Assembly: GCA_037013685.1 (NCBI GenBank)
Contig: CM072886.1
Location: forward strand, 59,264,933 to 59,328,932
Source of the DNA: Acridotheres tristis
Taxonomy: Eukaryota; Chordata; Aves; Passeriformes; Sturnidae
Length of the DNA stretch: 64,000 nt
Direction of reading: 5' to 3'
The notes under the pieces were generated by a model, which saw nothing but the letters and a program-made list of their open reading frames with translations, was not told where the DNA came from and did not search any database. Position 1 is the stretch's first letter. Every line of letters starts with the position of its first letter. Positions 1 to 12,400 of this stretch are shown piece by piece. Position numbers and translations under genes: made by a program.

Positions 1-1089
1 ATGTTTGTGCAGTGCTGAGAACACTACAGCCTTTAAAAGTTATCTTAAAACATCTCATAAACAATTATATATTTACAAACATAAAAACACATCTCTGTAT
101 GTAGACAGTAAATAGTTTTCCAGTAATTCAAAACACTGGCATTGCTAAAAAAACCTTGAATAGATTTTCTTCCTGTTACCAGTAGGCAAAAGTGGTCACA
201 TCATCATCCAAATACAAAGACTCTAGTGTGAAAACTTCAAAAATATCTGTAAAGAGGAACACATTACGTACTTACATCATTAAACTTCAGTAATGATTAA
301 GATAACCTTCTTCAGCCTATGCTCACAGATACGATTTGAAAATTCTCTGGAGAAAAAAATAAGCAGAGCTATATAAATGGGGCTGGTCCAGAGCAAAATC
401 TCTATCAGTTTCATCGTGGTGGTATCTTCACAATCCCACAGTATCACCAGCTTCTCAGTGTGATATTTGGAAATTCTAGTGGGAACAATAGAATTCACAG
501 CCCTGGGTTGTGCATCTAGCAAAGAAAAAGTTTAATACTGCCATGACCTTAACCATAAGCTTGATGAATTCCCATTGCCCACAAGAAAGGGCAATTTTTA
601 AAACCAGAGAGCTACTGCTGGAAGCACTATTGTTCAAAGGGGAGGACAGATGAGTTATGAGTTACATAGAGGCAATAAAAGCTATTTACTGGTTTACCAT
701 AATGTGTACCTTCCAGTCAGTACTAAACTTTAAAAAAAAAAAAAAAAAAGTGGATTTTAAAACGTTCATCAAAAATCAGATAAGGGGTTCTGGGTTTGCT
801 TTCACAGAGATGAGACATATGCTTGCTAGTTCTTAATGCTGAGAGTATTCGATTATATTTTCCACTGCAATATGGCTCATGCAAATATCACAGAACATGA
901 TGACACCAAAGACAAACTTCAAAAATGCAATATCGGTATCTAAGCCAGGGCTATAGGGCACATTCAGGGATAGGTCCGGGAATAAGTCTCTAAATCACAG
1001 TGTCTGAGGACACTGCTCTAAATGCCTTCTAATTTTACCAGAATTTAGCTTTCTTCTTTTAACCACCTTTCCTTACTATGGGTGAGCAG
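1..1089 (+). other. PRL: PRL intron 3 (3' part)
   Basis: Non-coding sequence upstream of PRL exon 4. It ends with a pyrimidine-rich tract (about 1048-1075) and the acceptor dinucleotide AG at 1088-1089. It contains an uninterrupted run of 18 A at 732-749. I looked for the preceding prolactin exon in this stretch and did not find it, so exon 3 must lie left of the window. The small open frames here show no recognisable protein. Confidence 0.75.
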
Positions 1090-1269
1090 CATGAAGACCT
1101 ACTGAATATAATACTGGGAGTTCTGCGTTCCTGGAATGATCCTCTGATCCACCTGGCCTCTGAAGTACAAAGAATCAAAGAAGCTCCAGAAACCATTCTC
1201 TGGAAGGCTGTGGAGATTGAAGAACAAAACAAACGACTTCTAGAAGGAATGGAGAAAATAGTTGGGCGA
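1090..1269 (+). CDS. PRL: Prolactin, coding exon 4
   Basis: This exon encodes 60 residues, from HEDLLN to EKIVGR, of the pituitary hormone prolactin. Prolactin is a secreted four-helix cytokine that signals through the prolactin receptor. The motif [16 protein letters not shown] and the segment [20 protein letters not shown] are strongly diagnostic of avian prolactin. The exon covers the region around helix 3 and the following loop. It is bounded by AG at 1088-1089 and the donor GTAAGT at 1270-1275. Its length of 180 bp equals the classical size of this exon in vertebrate PRL genes, and both junctions fall between codons. The frame also opens a few codons upstream with an ATG at 1078, but this is intronic: the splice junction and family alignment place the exon start after GAGCAG. 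The reading frame is intact. Confidence 0.95.
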
Positions 1270-3120
1270 GTAAGTAAGTCCTTAACACCCTTCCAGGCAA
1301 TTGCTTTAAGGAAGACGTGTACATTGACAGGCTCTCCCTGCCTGGAATATGAAAGGAAACAGTAGATGTGAAGATAAAAAAGGGAGACAGAGTAGCCGAG
1401 TCAGAACTTTTCAGCTTTCTTCTTTCAGCTTTCTTTTTTTCTGCTATCTTGCAATTTCTAAGGGGACAATGTGATACGATTGTCACAGAATAAACCATCA
1501 CACTCCCAGTCGTGCCTCAGGGGAAGGTGTAATCATCAGGACTGACTATGGTCATTCTATCTTTGAGTATTTTCAATTTGCAAGCCTGATTGTTTAAGGA
1601 TGCATCTCCACTTTTTCCATATGCATGTATTTATATATATGTGTGTGTGTTTTAGCGTATTTATATGTATCTATCTACAAATAAGTATTATGCAGAGGTT
1701 TTGGAAACACAGTGTGTTTAAAACAACTCTGGGACTCTGGGCTATTGCAAAGATGTGGCATACAGCAAAGTAACCCTGATATCTTTCATTTCTCTTTTCA
1801 CACTGCACTGATTCCTCTGGACTCTGTCTGACTTGGTTCCCCCTATGCTTGTGAGTTTAGACAACAAGGCTGTTGTCTCACAAATCCCATATTTGAATAG
1901 CTCTTGTTACTAGTAATTGATTGAAAACTTTCCTGAATAAAACCAGCTCTCGCCTGTTTATTTTTAAAGGGGCCTCTGTTAGTCACTGAATTTATCATTC
2001 TGTTAGTGAGTTAGATGTTGACAAGAGGTTATGACTCCACTGCTCCAAGCAGCTGAACAGCATGAAGAGTACCACCATCACTGTATCCACCATTTTCCAC
2101 TCGATCACTCACAGTTTCTCTTTCAGTTAGGTGTCTCTTCACTCAGAAGCCTCATACCATCCAGACTACAAATACATTTATCAGTGTAATCAAATACATC
2201 TCTATCACACATCCATGTGTAAAAAGGGCACAGCTGAGGATCCAAGATAAGAGTAAGAAGTCAGGTGCTGCTCCAGTTGCCCTGTCACCACCTTCTCATT
2301 CACATTATTTACAAAAAGAGATAAGACAGGCTCATTCATTAGTGTCAAACCATATTTTTTAGTCATGGTGAGTGTATTTTTTTTTGCCTTTTGCTTAAAC
2401 TGAGTGATAGTGGCTCCACAGATACTCTCCTATATGTCTTTACAAAGTACGATTTGTGTGAAATAAGGATGGTGCACAAGCACAGAATTCCTTCCTGCCA
2501 TAAAAGGTAAATTTATGTGATATGAGAAATTAAATGATCGTCTTCAAGCAAGGAGACCTAAACTGTTTTCACCTCAGATACTAACTCACTACATGTGTTC
2601 CTACATGTAGTTTTCTAACATTAGAAGTCATTGCATCACTCAGCATTTTTTATGGAGCCCAGTACTTCTGAATATGTATTACTGAGAGATTTTTCTGATA
2701 AAGACTGAGACTAGTCTTTCTTGCACACAAACAACTTCTAAGAACAAATGTTAACAAAGTTTTTAAGTTGGAAGGAGCCAAAATGACATGTCCCTGATGA
2801 GTCCAAACTTTAAGGAAGATTTGATTTCTCTGCAAAGTTTCCCTGAATACTGGTTAACACACTAATTCTCTTAAAACCCTACTGAGACAGTTATGGTTTT
2901 TACATATTTTAGGAAAATAAACTGAAAAATCTGACAAGTTCATTCAAAATCTGAATGAATATATAGAACATTGTACCAAATAATGTGAGCCACAACAGAA
3001 AGCACATTGGAAGCCATACACTAGTAACTAGCATTCTTCAAGGACAGTATCTTAAATGCTGCCTTCTACATCCAGCCAGGTTCACTATCATTTACTATTA
3101 ATACCACTTTGTGTATTTAG
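1270..3120 (+). other. PRL: PRL intron 4
   Basis: A 1,851-bp intron with consensus ends: GTAAGT at 1270 and TTTAG at 3116-3120, preceded by a T-rich stretch. The interior is AT-rich, with a short TG/TA-rich patch near 1620-1680. I recognised no transposon and no coding sequence in it. Confidence 0.85.
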
Positions 3121-3312
3121 GTTCAGTCTGGGGAGGTCGAAAATGACATTTACACTCCTTGGGACGGACTTCCATCGCTGCAGCTTGCTGATGAGGACTC
3201 CAGACTCTTTGCCTTTTACAACCTGCTGCACTGCCTCCGCCGAGATTCCCACAAAATTGACAACTATCTCAAGGTTTTGAAGTGCCGCCTAATCCACGAC
3301 AACAATTGTTGA
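3121..3312 (+). CDS. PRL: Prolactin, terminal coding exon 5
   Basis: This exon encodes the C-terminal 63 residues of prolactin and the TGA stop at 3310-3312. It starts directly after the acceptor TTTAG with [11 protein letters not shown] and joins exon 4 in phase 0. It contains helix 4 ([25 protein letters not shown]), which is the core receptor-binding and fold-defining segment of the growth hormone/prolactin family. Three cysteines are visible: one in LLHCLRR, which pairs with an upstream exon in known prolactins, and the two of the small C-terminal loop ([10 protein letters not shown]). All expected cysteines of this region are present, with no frameshift or premature stop, so the gene is presumably functional. 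Confidence 0.96.
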   Translation, partial: VQSGEVENDIYTPWDGLPSLQLADEDSRLFAFYNLLHCLRRDSHKIDNYLKVLKCRLIHDNNC

Positions 3313-3597
3313 GTATTCATGGGCCTAATCACGTACTGAAATCATTCATCATGTGTTCTTGATGCTTTACCACTTTATGAAAATCACACACTGTGCAGTA
3401 CCTGTATCATGTGTAACTTTCAGGCATGTTTGTATGAATTCTGGTTGCAACAATTAGCATCACATGTGTCGGTGCTTTAAAATATTACCAACTATTTGTA
3501 TGACAAGAATACAATTGTCTGTCTAATCCCCAAGTAGTTTTTCAGTGATAAACAGGTCGTGCAGATACAAATAAAAGTGTTCGTAAATCCAAAAGCA
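3313..3597 (+). other. PRL: PRL 3' UTR
   Basis: Sequence between the PRL stop codon and the expected cleavage site, about 15-25 bases after the AATAAA at 3570-3575. The cleavage position is inferred from the signal and not seen directly. The stretch is AT-rich and contains no other recognisable element. Confidence 0.7.
3570..3575 (+). terminator. PRL: PRL polyadenylation signal
   Basis: Canonical AATAAA about 260 bases after the PRL stop codon, followed by a GT-containing stretch (AAGTGTTCG). It is the first canonical signal downstream of the stop, so I take it as the main poly(A) signal. Confidence 0.8.
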
Positions 3598-5785
3598 CAT
3601 AACACTGGGTGGTGTCAGTGAATAAAAAATAGATGGCGTGGTTTATACCTTTAACAGTAGCTTCTCTTTAGAGATCTCAATCTCCAGTTACTGATGACAG
3701 GATTTCTTACTTGCATTGGTCTTTACACCCTCTCCAAACAGACAGGAAGCAAAAAAGGATGGACAGAAAAAAGTAGATTAATCACTTATTGCACTAAACT
3801 ACTCTAAAGTGAAATTATGGTCTGAAAACCAATCTGCTTACTCTGTACAAAATCTGTCAGAGTAGGGGAGAGAAAGGTTAAGAAATCCATTCTAGTTAAC
3901 ACAGCCTTTGATTCCCCATGCAATTCATGGAGAGAGAAGACACATACAGAATTTTAAGGACAGAGATACAGATATATCTATGTCTCTACTGACAAGAAAA
4001 AGCATTTCCAAGGGAAGGGTCATTATATTTGAGGTAACTATCTGAGGGTAAAGGAACCAACTGGTTTCAGTAGGTCTCAAAAGGAAATTATGGATATTCA
4101 TATCATATCCATCTACCTTTCACATTCCTCCCAATCCATGAAAAGGCACCAGCTGAGCTGAGGTGTCTTTTGTCCTAAACCCAATGTATCTCCATTCACT
4201 TTGGGTTGAATCAAAAAAGTTTTTAGGGCACTCATGTGAAAACACTATGGTTACACATGGAAAATTTGGAAAGTTCAAAACAATTGACTACTTTTTGAAA
4301 AATCTAGCTTACAGTCACACAGTAAATAAGAAGCCAAATTGCAACAGAAGCCATTGACCATACCTATATATTGTCTTTGTAGGCAATAAATAAACTCATA
4401 TTTGGCTTCATCACACAGTTTTAGCAAATAGGAACTTAATTTCCAATCAGCTCCTCCTGGAGCTGGCTTCCCACTAGACAAGCATGCTGCATTGCTCCAG
4501 GTTGGAGCCAGCTCAGAGGAAGAGTGAAACACCAGAGAAGATGGATTTGAGGGCTTAAGCCTTTCATTACCATAACAGAATAAGCACAGCCATAATAGGT
4601 ATTTATGTAAGAGATTAGACAATACCAACTGCTAGAAAGGTCTCGTTTTAGCCATCTCTACAAGAACATGACGATACTTGCATTACTAATTGTGTATATA
4701 TATATAATGGACTTTTAATCTCTTCATGTTTTCAATTATTGATTGCCTCAGGCTTTATCTGGATAAGTATACACTAAGCCCAATTTTAATCTATAAAAAA
4801 TCACCTTTACAGTAAGCAAATTCCTTGTAGGACAGTCACAATTGACATATTTCATAAGTTCTGAAATGCACAAAACCTGGGGCATATGCAGCAGCAGTTT
4901 AACAACACACAGCTGTACTGCATAGTCAAGGAAGAAAATGGGTAACATTTGCCAGGCAAAATGCAAGCGTCCCAACTAGAATTTAAAATGGTTATAATAT
5001 TCTGCTTTTTGTTATAATGCCAATGGAGGGGGTGGGGGGGAAGCATTTTAGAGGAAAGGGGAAAAAAGGAAAAGAAAAAGAAAAAATGTCCTTTGTAATT
5101 ATCATAAGTGCTTAGAATTACAGTGTGAGTTCTTATTGAAAAGAAAACATGAATAATGGGACTAGTCTGTATTGAGCTGGAAAAACAATTATGTCTCACT
5201 GAGCAAACTCCTACCTCAGAATCTCTTTAGAATTCAAAAGCAACTTGATTAATAGGGCAGACATTCATAGTTTTACACTTACATGACTAGATCTAAAACA
5301 ATGACTTTCATTAAGTGCTTAAAAATTACAGTGCTAAAACAACTGTTTAAAACCTGCATGCACTGGCTTTATTACAGCCTATCTTAGCACAATTATGAGT
5401 TTTTTAATTTCATAGGGAAAGATACAAGAGGATGACAAAAAAATAATCTAAACAACTGAAAAGCTATCTGTTTTGCAGCTGCTTAACTAAAGTAGCATTA
5501 AAAAGTGATCTGGTTAATATTCTGAGTCATCACAGCTGTCACAGAGACAGAGAGACATAGAAATCCATTAACACATTCAGAGCTACACCTTCCCTGTGAA
5601 GTGCCCTGCCGTGGACAAACACTTCAGACTCTGAATGTTCAAGCCACAGTGTGGGGCAATTGGAAAATCTATTTCTTAGAGCTGCTGGTAGGAACAATAC
5701 ATATTTATATATAATACATATTACATAATATATATTAATACTTATTCTATAATACATATACAACCTTATTATTAATAGATAGATA
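3598..5785. other. Intergenic, AT-rich
   Basis: No gene recognised. Contains a purine-rich tract around 5025-5090 and an AT-rich simple patch at 5697-5762. The open frames of 60-117 codons lack recognisable domains and splice or promoter context. Confidence 0.6.
5697..5762. repeat. AT-rich low-complexity tract
   Basis: Runs of TATATA/ACATAT-type sequence immediately upstream of the CR1 fragment. Simple sequence only. Confidence 0.7.
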
Positions 5786-6006
5786 TTAGGAAAAATGTCT
5801 TCACTGTGAGGGTGGTGAGGCACTGGCACAGGTTGCCCAGAGATGTTGTGAATATCCCATCCCTGGCAGTGTTCAAGGCCAGGCTGGGCTCTCAGCAGCC
5901 TGGGCTAGCAAAAAGTGTCCCTGACCACAAGGGGATCAGCTCTTTATCTAAAGATGATCTTTAAGGCCTCTTGCAAACCAGGCTATTTCTATGACACTGT
6001 GATTCT
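5786..6006 (+). mobile_element. CR1 LINE 3' end fragment
   Basis: A truncated 3' terminal piece of a CR1 (chicken repeat 1) non-LTR retrotransposon in + orientation. The diagnostic 3'-UTR wording is seen as GGTGAGGCACTGGCACAGG, then GTTGCCCAGAGA, CCCTGGCAGTGTTCAAGGCC and a degenerate terminal ATTCTGTG-like repeat near 5990-6006. Heavy divergence from the usual sequence in the middle (5890-5960) suggests an old copy. There is no coding capacity. Confidence 0.88.
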
Positions 6007-9000
6007 AACAAAATCTGTTTATATCTTTACTTCTGTTCATTTAAGATTGCATAGTGACAGGAATAGAAAGGAAAGGTCCACTTAGCTGAAATATAGGTTC
6101 TGTTCCTTTTTTAAATTATATTCAAGCTTCCAAAGATGGCACTAAATTTAAGATAACACTTCGTGACATGAAATCTAAATGGTAGGAAGTTTAAGCCAAT
6201 CCATCACTGAGAGCATTTATCAGTGAACACAACAGAGCAGCACAGATACACAAAATAGAAATCTGACTTGCTTTTCATGTGTGTTTCTAGACTCTGGGAT
6301 GATAGGTAACCACTGGAGCAAAAAGAGTCATTTTGAGGATTATTTTAAAGCCAAGAAGGGGAGATTTTATTGGCAGTATATGTCATTTGGAATCAGCTGC
6401 CTAACTAATGTGATAATCTTTCTATCACTTTTTCCCCTCCTTTTCATTTGAGATCCTACAAAAAGCCTCCAATGTTTTGTCTATAGCTTGGCAACTCATC
6501 TGTACAATAGAGTTGACCTTTATAACATTATTTTGAAGATAATCCACAATTCTGATAACAAGAGATACACAATGTAGAAACCACATATCTTCTAAATTTA
6601 ATTTCTGAACAACAGAAATTCTCTGAGGGCTGCATTTTACATGGAGTCTGCTTATTATAAATGAAATATATATGAGCAACCAATTACATCAGAAATGTAA
6701 ACTCGGTAATCATACTTCTGTATATATCCATACATTAAAAAAATCTAGTAGTACAATCATGCATGGGAATAACATCACAGGCATACACATTCTTGCTGAA
6801 ATTACTGGTTTGCTGATCTGTAAAGCTATGAACATATATGACTATTTCTGTCTCAAGCTCTTAATGACTTGTGCCTGCAAATCACTTTGCTAAATCTTGA
6901 AGACTCATGTTAAGCCTCAATATTCAAGTCAACTGAAATTTAAGATCGACTACAAACAGATTTATATTAAGTGCTAAAAAAGGTTTTAAAACAACACTTT
7001 TGAAATGTAATGACACTCTTTTGAAGCTCTTCATTTTCATATGCATCTTAAGGAATGAGGCTAAATTCAACATCAGTCTTGGAAAACAGTAAGAGTGTCA
7101 GCCATGGTTTTCCAACGGTTTTTTCCCCAAAATGAATCAATTACTACCAGGTAACATTTTAACAATATCTATCATTATTTGGATTTTGAGGCTGTATTTA
7201 GATATATCCCTCATAATTAATACTAAAAAAAAAATACATTTTTTCATGGTGACTTTTCATTTCCTTTCCTGCATTCAACTATGGAGAGTAAATGAAAACA
7301 GACAAGAAGTGGTGCCTAATGTCCTCTGTATTATATCTTTTTTTGATACAGTAAAAGCAGTATAAACTGTTCTTATTTTTGGTGAAAAAAAAAGTAAGAA
7401 TTCAGAGGCTTCCCCCATTGACTTTTGGAACATTAAAAAAAATGCAAGGCCATTCTGAAGGATACAGAGACCACCTTCCAATCTACAATTTTAATGTGCA
7501 TTGAGGGAAAATACACATTAAAAGGGAAAAAACCACATTGTCACTAATTCTTTTTCATGCCCTTTTAATCACCCACAAATCCCATGAAAACATTCTGGGG
7601 TTTAGGAAGATATGTCTTGGACAGAACCCTTTACTAAAAATTCCCATCTTTTCAATATTCTCAATATTTTCATTTTTTAAAGAAATGATAACATAGTAGA
7701 CAAAATTTGTTAAGGAACACTTTTACAACAAATTCTTCACTAAATTCCATCAAGTCGGCTACCAGAAACTGCTTTGCCAAGTATAAAATTGAACACTATT
7801 TACTGACAATATTTAATAATAGTAGTCCCTCAAAAACAGAATTTTCTTATCAAACATCACACTAATTACAGGAACAGTTTTCCCTTTTTAATAAATGATA
7901 GGGTTCATTACACTGAAGAGTTCAGGTCACTTATTAATTCACGAGTGACAGTGTAAGTCATCAAAAAATGCTAAGAGCACTCACTCTAGCGTTTCAAAGA
8001 ACCTGTAAAGTTCATACCATTTGTACCATATACCACATCTTTGCAAACACTGAACAGATAACATGCATGTGCACTCAACGAATAGGATTTGATTCACACA
8101 ATAAATGACAAATTCTAAAAATATTCCCATTCAATAATGGAGTTTTTTTCTCTATCGAGATTACTACCTCTCTCCAGCTTTCAGTGTCAAATAAGAATAT
8201 TATATATTTAACAGTATTATCAGAATTATTAGACCCACACTCATCAACCAAATCACTGTAACTGTACACTAAGGCAGAAGAAAAAAGGAGCCCTTCCCAA
8301 CAAGGTCCTGCTCTGTTTATTTATAATTCAAACAAGTAGGAAAATGTGGTACACAACATTAGCTTGTCTCTCTGCTGGTGTTTTCACTCTTTTGCTTAGG
8401 TAGAAATAGCTCCTGAAATATATATAGATATGGTTGTGCTTACCTTTACTGACTTCATGTTTGAAAGCATTGTGCATGGTTTGCAGGATTAGGCCAATAA
8501 TCACACATGACAATAGGCTCTTTCTTTAGCCAGATGATTGAAATAACAATAATCTTCCCCAGGACCCAGTCTTGGGAGATTTCCAGCCTGATTTCACGGA
8601 TAAAAATAGTTCATATAGCACAAAAAACTTTCCAAGCTTTTGATGATTATCCAAGCCTAACTAAAGCCTCAGAATCTTTTGGAAGTTCCAACATCCTGGA
8701 TCTACAGCACATGTACTATAACTTAATATGACAAAAGGTACTTGAATTGATTGGATTTGCATGGCATCTCTATGAGGCCTATGCAATAGAGACCATGGGT
8801 CCTCATGTCAATGTTAATGCAATAAGCAGCTCAGCATTTCTTTAAAGTGGTTTTTTTTTGTGTCATTTGCAAGGAATTTGTTCTTCTGTGTCCCTGTCGC
8901 ATCAAAGTGAGACAATAAAAAGGATTCTGTTCTTTATCATCTCGTACTAGAAAATACCTCATGGTTTAAGAAAATACTCTCATGCTCTCTCAAGGGCCAT

Positions 9001-9606
9001 GAAATGGAAGAAAATGCAGTGCACGGGTTGAGTTTATTGAGAGATTAGCTTTTGATGTATGGCACTCATTTTTCATGAAAAATGTAAAGCAAAAGCATCA
9101 GAAATGGTTTTCAGGAAGGTTAGGATACCCATTTATTTTTGTTTTCACTTGAGATTCCATCTAAGTGAAGGTAATGTTTAGATGAATATAAGACAAAGAG
9201 ACTAATACCAAAACAAGTCTTGAAGCTTTTAATACAGTGTTAGATAGTGGCACTGCTTCACAAGATATTTTTGGTCCTCTAAAAAACCTTTCTTGTGCAT
9301 GTCATAACTCAGAAAAAAAAAAGAGCTACAATATTGCTATGAGGTGGAAACAGTACCTATGCAATTATTTATACTGTGCACATCACCTTAATATCAAGCT
9401 ATGCCATAACTGGTATAGCCTTTTCATCAAAGGGATTATGAATCCTGTCTTGGCCTAAATTAAGGGTAATATATATTTTATTGTCATGGCATAAATCTTA
9501 TCTGGTGCAAAGAGCAGAGCAAAGCTGTAGAATGATAATGCTACAGTCTCAAACATGTACTACAGGTTTCGAGAGATGGTCAAGAAACACCTCCAAAGCA
9601 TGCACT
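6007..9606. other. Intergenic, no gene seen
   Basis: AT-rich sequence with short homopolymer runs (for example near 7225 and 7385). The small open frames, 61-84 codons, have AT-driven composition and no recognisable family. I saw no clear transposon here. Confidence 0.55.
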
Positions 9607-10400
9607 GAATCCTAGAATCACTGAACGGTCTGGGTTGGAAGGATCATCTCGTCAACCCCCTATACAATGGACTGGGACATTCTCTAGATCAGGTTGCTCA
9701 ATGCTTTATTCAACCTGACCTTGAACACTTGTGATAATGGAGCCCCTACAGCTTCTCTGAGCAACGTTTCAGCATCTCATCATCCTAATTTTTAAAAATT
9801 CCCTCCTTTTATTTGATCTAAATCTACCCTCTTTCAGTCTAAAATTCTTGTCCCTTGTCACTATAGAACAAGGCATCCCGTTTATATACTGAAAGGTGAC
9901 AGTAAGTTCTCCCTGGAACCTTCTGCTCTTCAGGCTAAACAGCCCCAGTTTTCACAGTCTTTCTTCATAGGAGAGGTGTTTCAGCCAGTAGATCATTTTT
10001 GTGACCCTCTTTTGTATCTACTCTAACAGTGCCTGTACTGGGCACCCACAAACTGGACACAGTCCTCCAGGTGGCATCTCACAGGGGCAGAGTAGAGTGG
10101 ACAGAATCATCTCTGAACTCCATGGCCAAACTTCCTTTGATGAACGGTTGGCTTTCTGGGTTAAAAGTGCACATTGCCAGCTCATACTCAGTTTTTAGCT
10201 ACTGGTATCCCCAAGTCTTTCTATATAGGGCTGCCCTAAATCCATTCTTCCCCCCGGCTGGATTGATGCTGGGGGTTGCCATGACCCAGGAGCAGGACTT
10301 TGCACTGGGTTTGTTGAACTTCCTGAGGTTTTCATGGGCTCATTTCTCAAGCCTATCAAGGTCCCTCTGGATGGCATTCCTTCCCTCCAGCAAATCAAAA
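9607..10400 (-). mobile_element. CR1 LINE fragment (3' UTR plus end of ORF2)
   Basis: A CR1 copy in reverse orientation. Reading the + strand gives the complement of the 3' end first (GAATCCTAGAATCACTGAA, then GGGTTGGAAGGATCATCT), followed by the characteristic GACCTTGAACACTTG, CTTCAGGCTAAACAGCCC, GACACAGTCCTCCAGGTGGC and AGGTCCCTCTGGATGGCATT. About 0.8 kb is retained, 5'-truncated in the usual CR1 manner. The open frames inside it (134 codons on +, 67 on -) belong to CR1 and not to host genes. Many substitutions mark it as inactive. Confidence 0.9.
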
Positions 10401-11918
10401 GATGAAAAATGGTTTTTCATGCCTCAGAGATGAAAGAGAGTTTTGTTTTAGTTATAACCTTAAAATCAATCAGCAATATTGGATATAACAGTATATTACA
10501 TATACAATATTGCAACTGGGCAAATTGCATTTAAATTTACTCTCCAACAAAATAGATTCATATAGTGGAAGGAAGTGGCACTTATAAGGCTATTTTGAAA
10601 GCAGAAACTTATTTTATACTAATCCATATACATAATCTGTAAGCTGATCCTTTTCTTTGTTGACACTGCTTTTTGTTAAATGCAAAGTGTATCACATTTC
10701 AACTGTACATATTGAAGGCATAAGGAAAATGCAACACATATGCACCTCTTTCCTAGAGCTAGTTTCAAGCAGGTAGATATTCCCAAAAAGATCACAAAGT
10801 TAAGAAAAAATTAAGAAATATTTCGTTGGGGTTTTTTTATATTTACCATCTACTAAACAAAAACAAAAAAACCAAACAACAACAACTACAACAAAAAATA
10901 AAAAAAAACCACACGAAATGCAACTTTTTACATGCAATGACCATGTAGTAGGAAAGCTGGCATTTAGCAAAGGAAAGTCCTTTCATTTTGTTTCAGTTTT
11001 TACTTCCTCATAAATAGAGAGACAATCAAACAATGTTTCAGGATTTCTTCCCATGTGTAGATTGAAATCCATTCTGGATTCACATTTTTCAGCAAGAAAA
11101 CTAAAATTTTCAATGAAATTACAATTTTAGTAGATAATCACCATACTTTCTCTCATGAGAAAATTTCCATAAAATCACCATTTTAAAAGTTCAAGAAATA
11201 TTTCTCAGTGGAAAAAGAGATTGAGAAAATGTTAAGTATGACCATGAGCTATGCAAAAGCTTTTGAGAAATGAAATATTGTACAAACTATATCCATACAC
11301 AATTCAAGATGAAGACATAAATAGCAACTTAACAAGAAGTGCGATGAACACAAGAGGGTTCATTGTCATAGTTTTTGAAAAACAAGAAAACAAACCTTTT
11401 TCTGGAGTCCAAAAAGAGCCACAATTCAGCTAAGTAATACAGACATTCAAGTAACATCCAACAAACGTAACTGATCCAGTAACACTGTGCATAATAAAGA
11501 CAGGCTGTCCCAAGCCTTATCCCTTTGGCTAGCTACTATAAAGCAGAAATCCATAAGGAGTTCATCAAAGAAAAGTGGACTTTATTTTTCTCTCTAGATA
11601 AGCTTGTTCTCTTTAAAAAATAGCAGATACTTCCCTATTTGCATTTAGTTATATGGAGTTACAAATTTTTAAGGTTTCTCCATCATGTCCCTTCAGAAGA
11701 GTTATTTCTTTCAAGGGAAATTCAATTTCGAACACAAACTGAACACACCATTTCCACCCCACTGGATATTTTTAAAGAGCTTCCCTTTTTATCATCATCA
11801 AACTTAGGGACTTCAAAATCCTGATGGAATTAAACTCAAACTCTGAAATACTGCTTTAAGAAGCCATTGCAAGGTGCTGAAACATGGAAACAATGAAGGA
11901 TTAAGCCCATTTTACTAC
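10401..11918. other. Intergenic, AT-rich
   Basis: No gene recognised. It includes an A/C-rich simple tract at 10853-10912 and several short inverted AAATTT-type stretches around 11090-11200. Confidence 0.55.
10853..10912. repeat. A-rich (CAAA/CAA) low-complexity tract
   Basis: Imperfect AAAC/AAC repeats between unique sequence. Could be a decayed retroposon tail, but no attached element is recognisable. Confidence 0.75.
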
Positions 11919-12400
11919 ATCTCCAGGGCCTGAAGAAAAGGCATCTCTGCAGGGCATTTTCCATGGAAGAGCACAAGGCTGAGCTCTGTCCATCAGTGCC
12001 CAGTCTGAGCAGCGTTCATCGTGCCTGCGATACACCACAGCACCCGCACCGCCATCCCTTTTGGGACTGTGGCCATGTGGGCCAGGCCAGCTGACAACAG
12101 GGAGGAGAGGCAAGGCAGAATGCCTGGGGGGAAGGGGAGTCCCCCATTCACCCTGGCAGCCATGGGGACACAGATGCTGATGGCCAAGGTGTCCCATTCC
12201 CTGCGAGGGTAATTTGGCAGCTCGAGCCTCCTGCGGCTGCCCCAGAGCGTGTGGTGCAGGCTGAGGGCTGGTGGGAGGTGGTGCAGGGGGAAGGATTTTC
12301 CACCAGGCTACAGGGATCTGTGCACACATAAACATTACTGTAAATAAGGGGAGGGGGGCTGGGGACCAGCACCAGTGCCACACAGCTGTCTAATCCAGAA
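11919..12400. other. GC-rich patch of unknown nature
   Basis: About 480 bp whose G+C content is visibly far above the AT-rich surroundings, with roughly ten CpGs. Open frames up to 160 codons on the minus strand arise from this composition. Their translations are Pro/Ala/Ser/Trp-rich and match no family I know. No TATA, splice or poly(A) context marks it as a gene. It could be a regulatory island, an untranslated exon of a noncoding RNA or an unrecognised repeat. Confidence 0.45.

Noticed and set aside
1078..1089. ATG upstream of PRL exon 4 as a start codon
   Set aside because: Intronic; the acceptor AG and the 180-bp exon size place the exon start at 1090.
1175..1501. 108-codon frame antisense to prolactin exon 4
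   Set aside because: Shadow of the real exon; no independent evidence.
10029..10433. 134-codon frame on the + strand
   Set aside because: Antisense reading of a reverse-oriented CR1 element.
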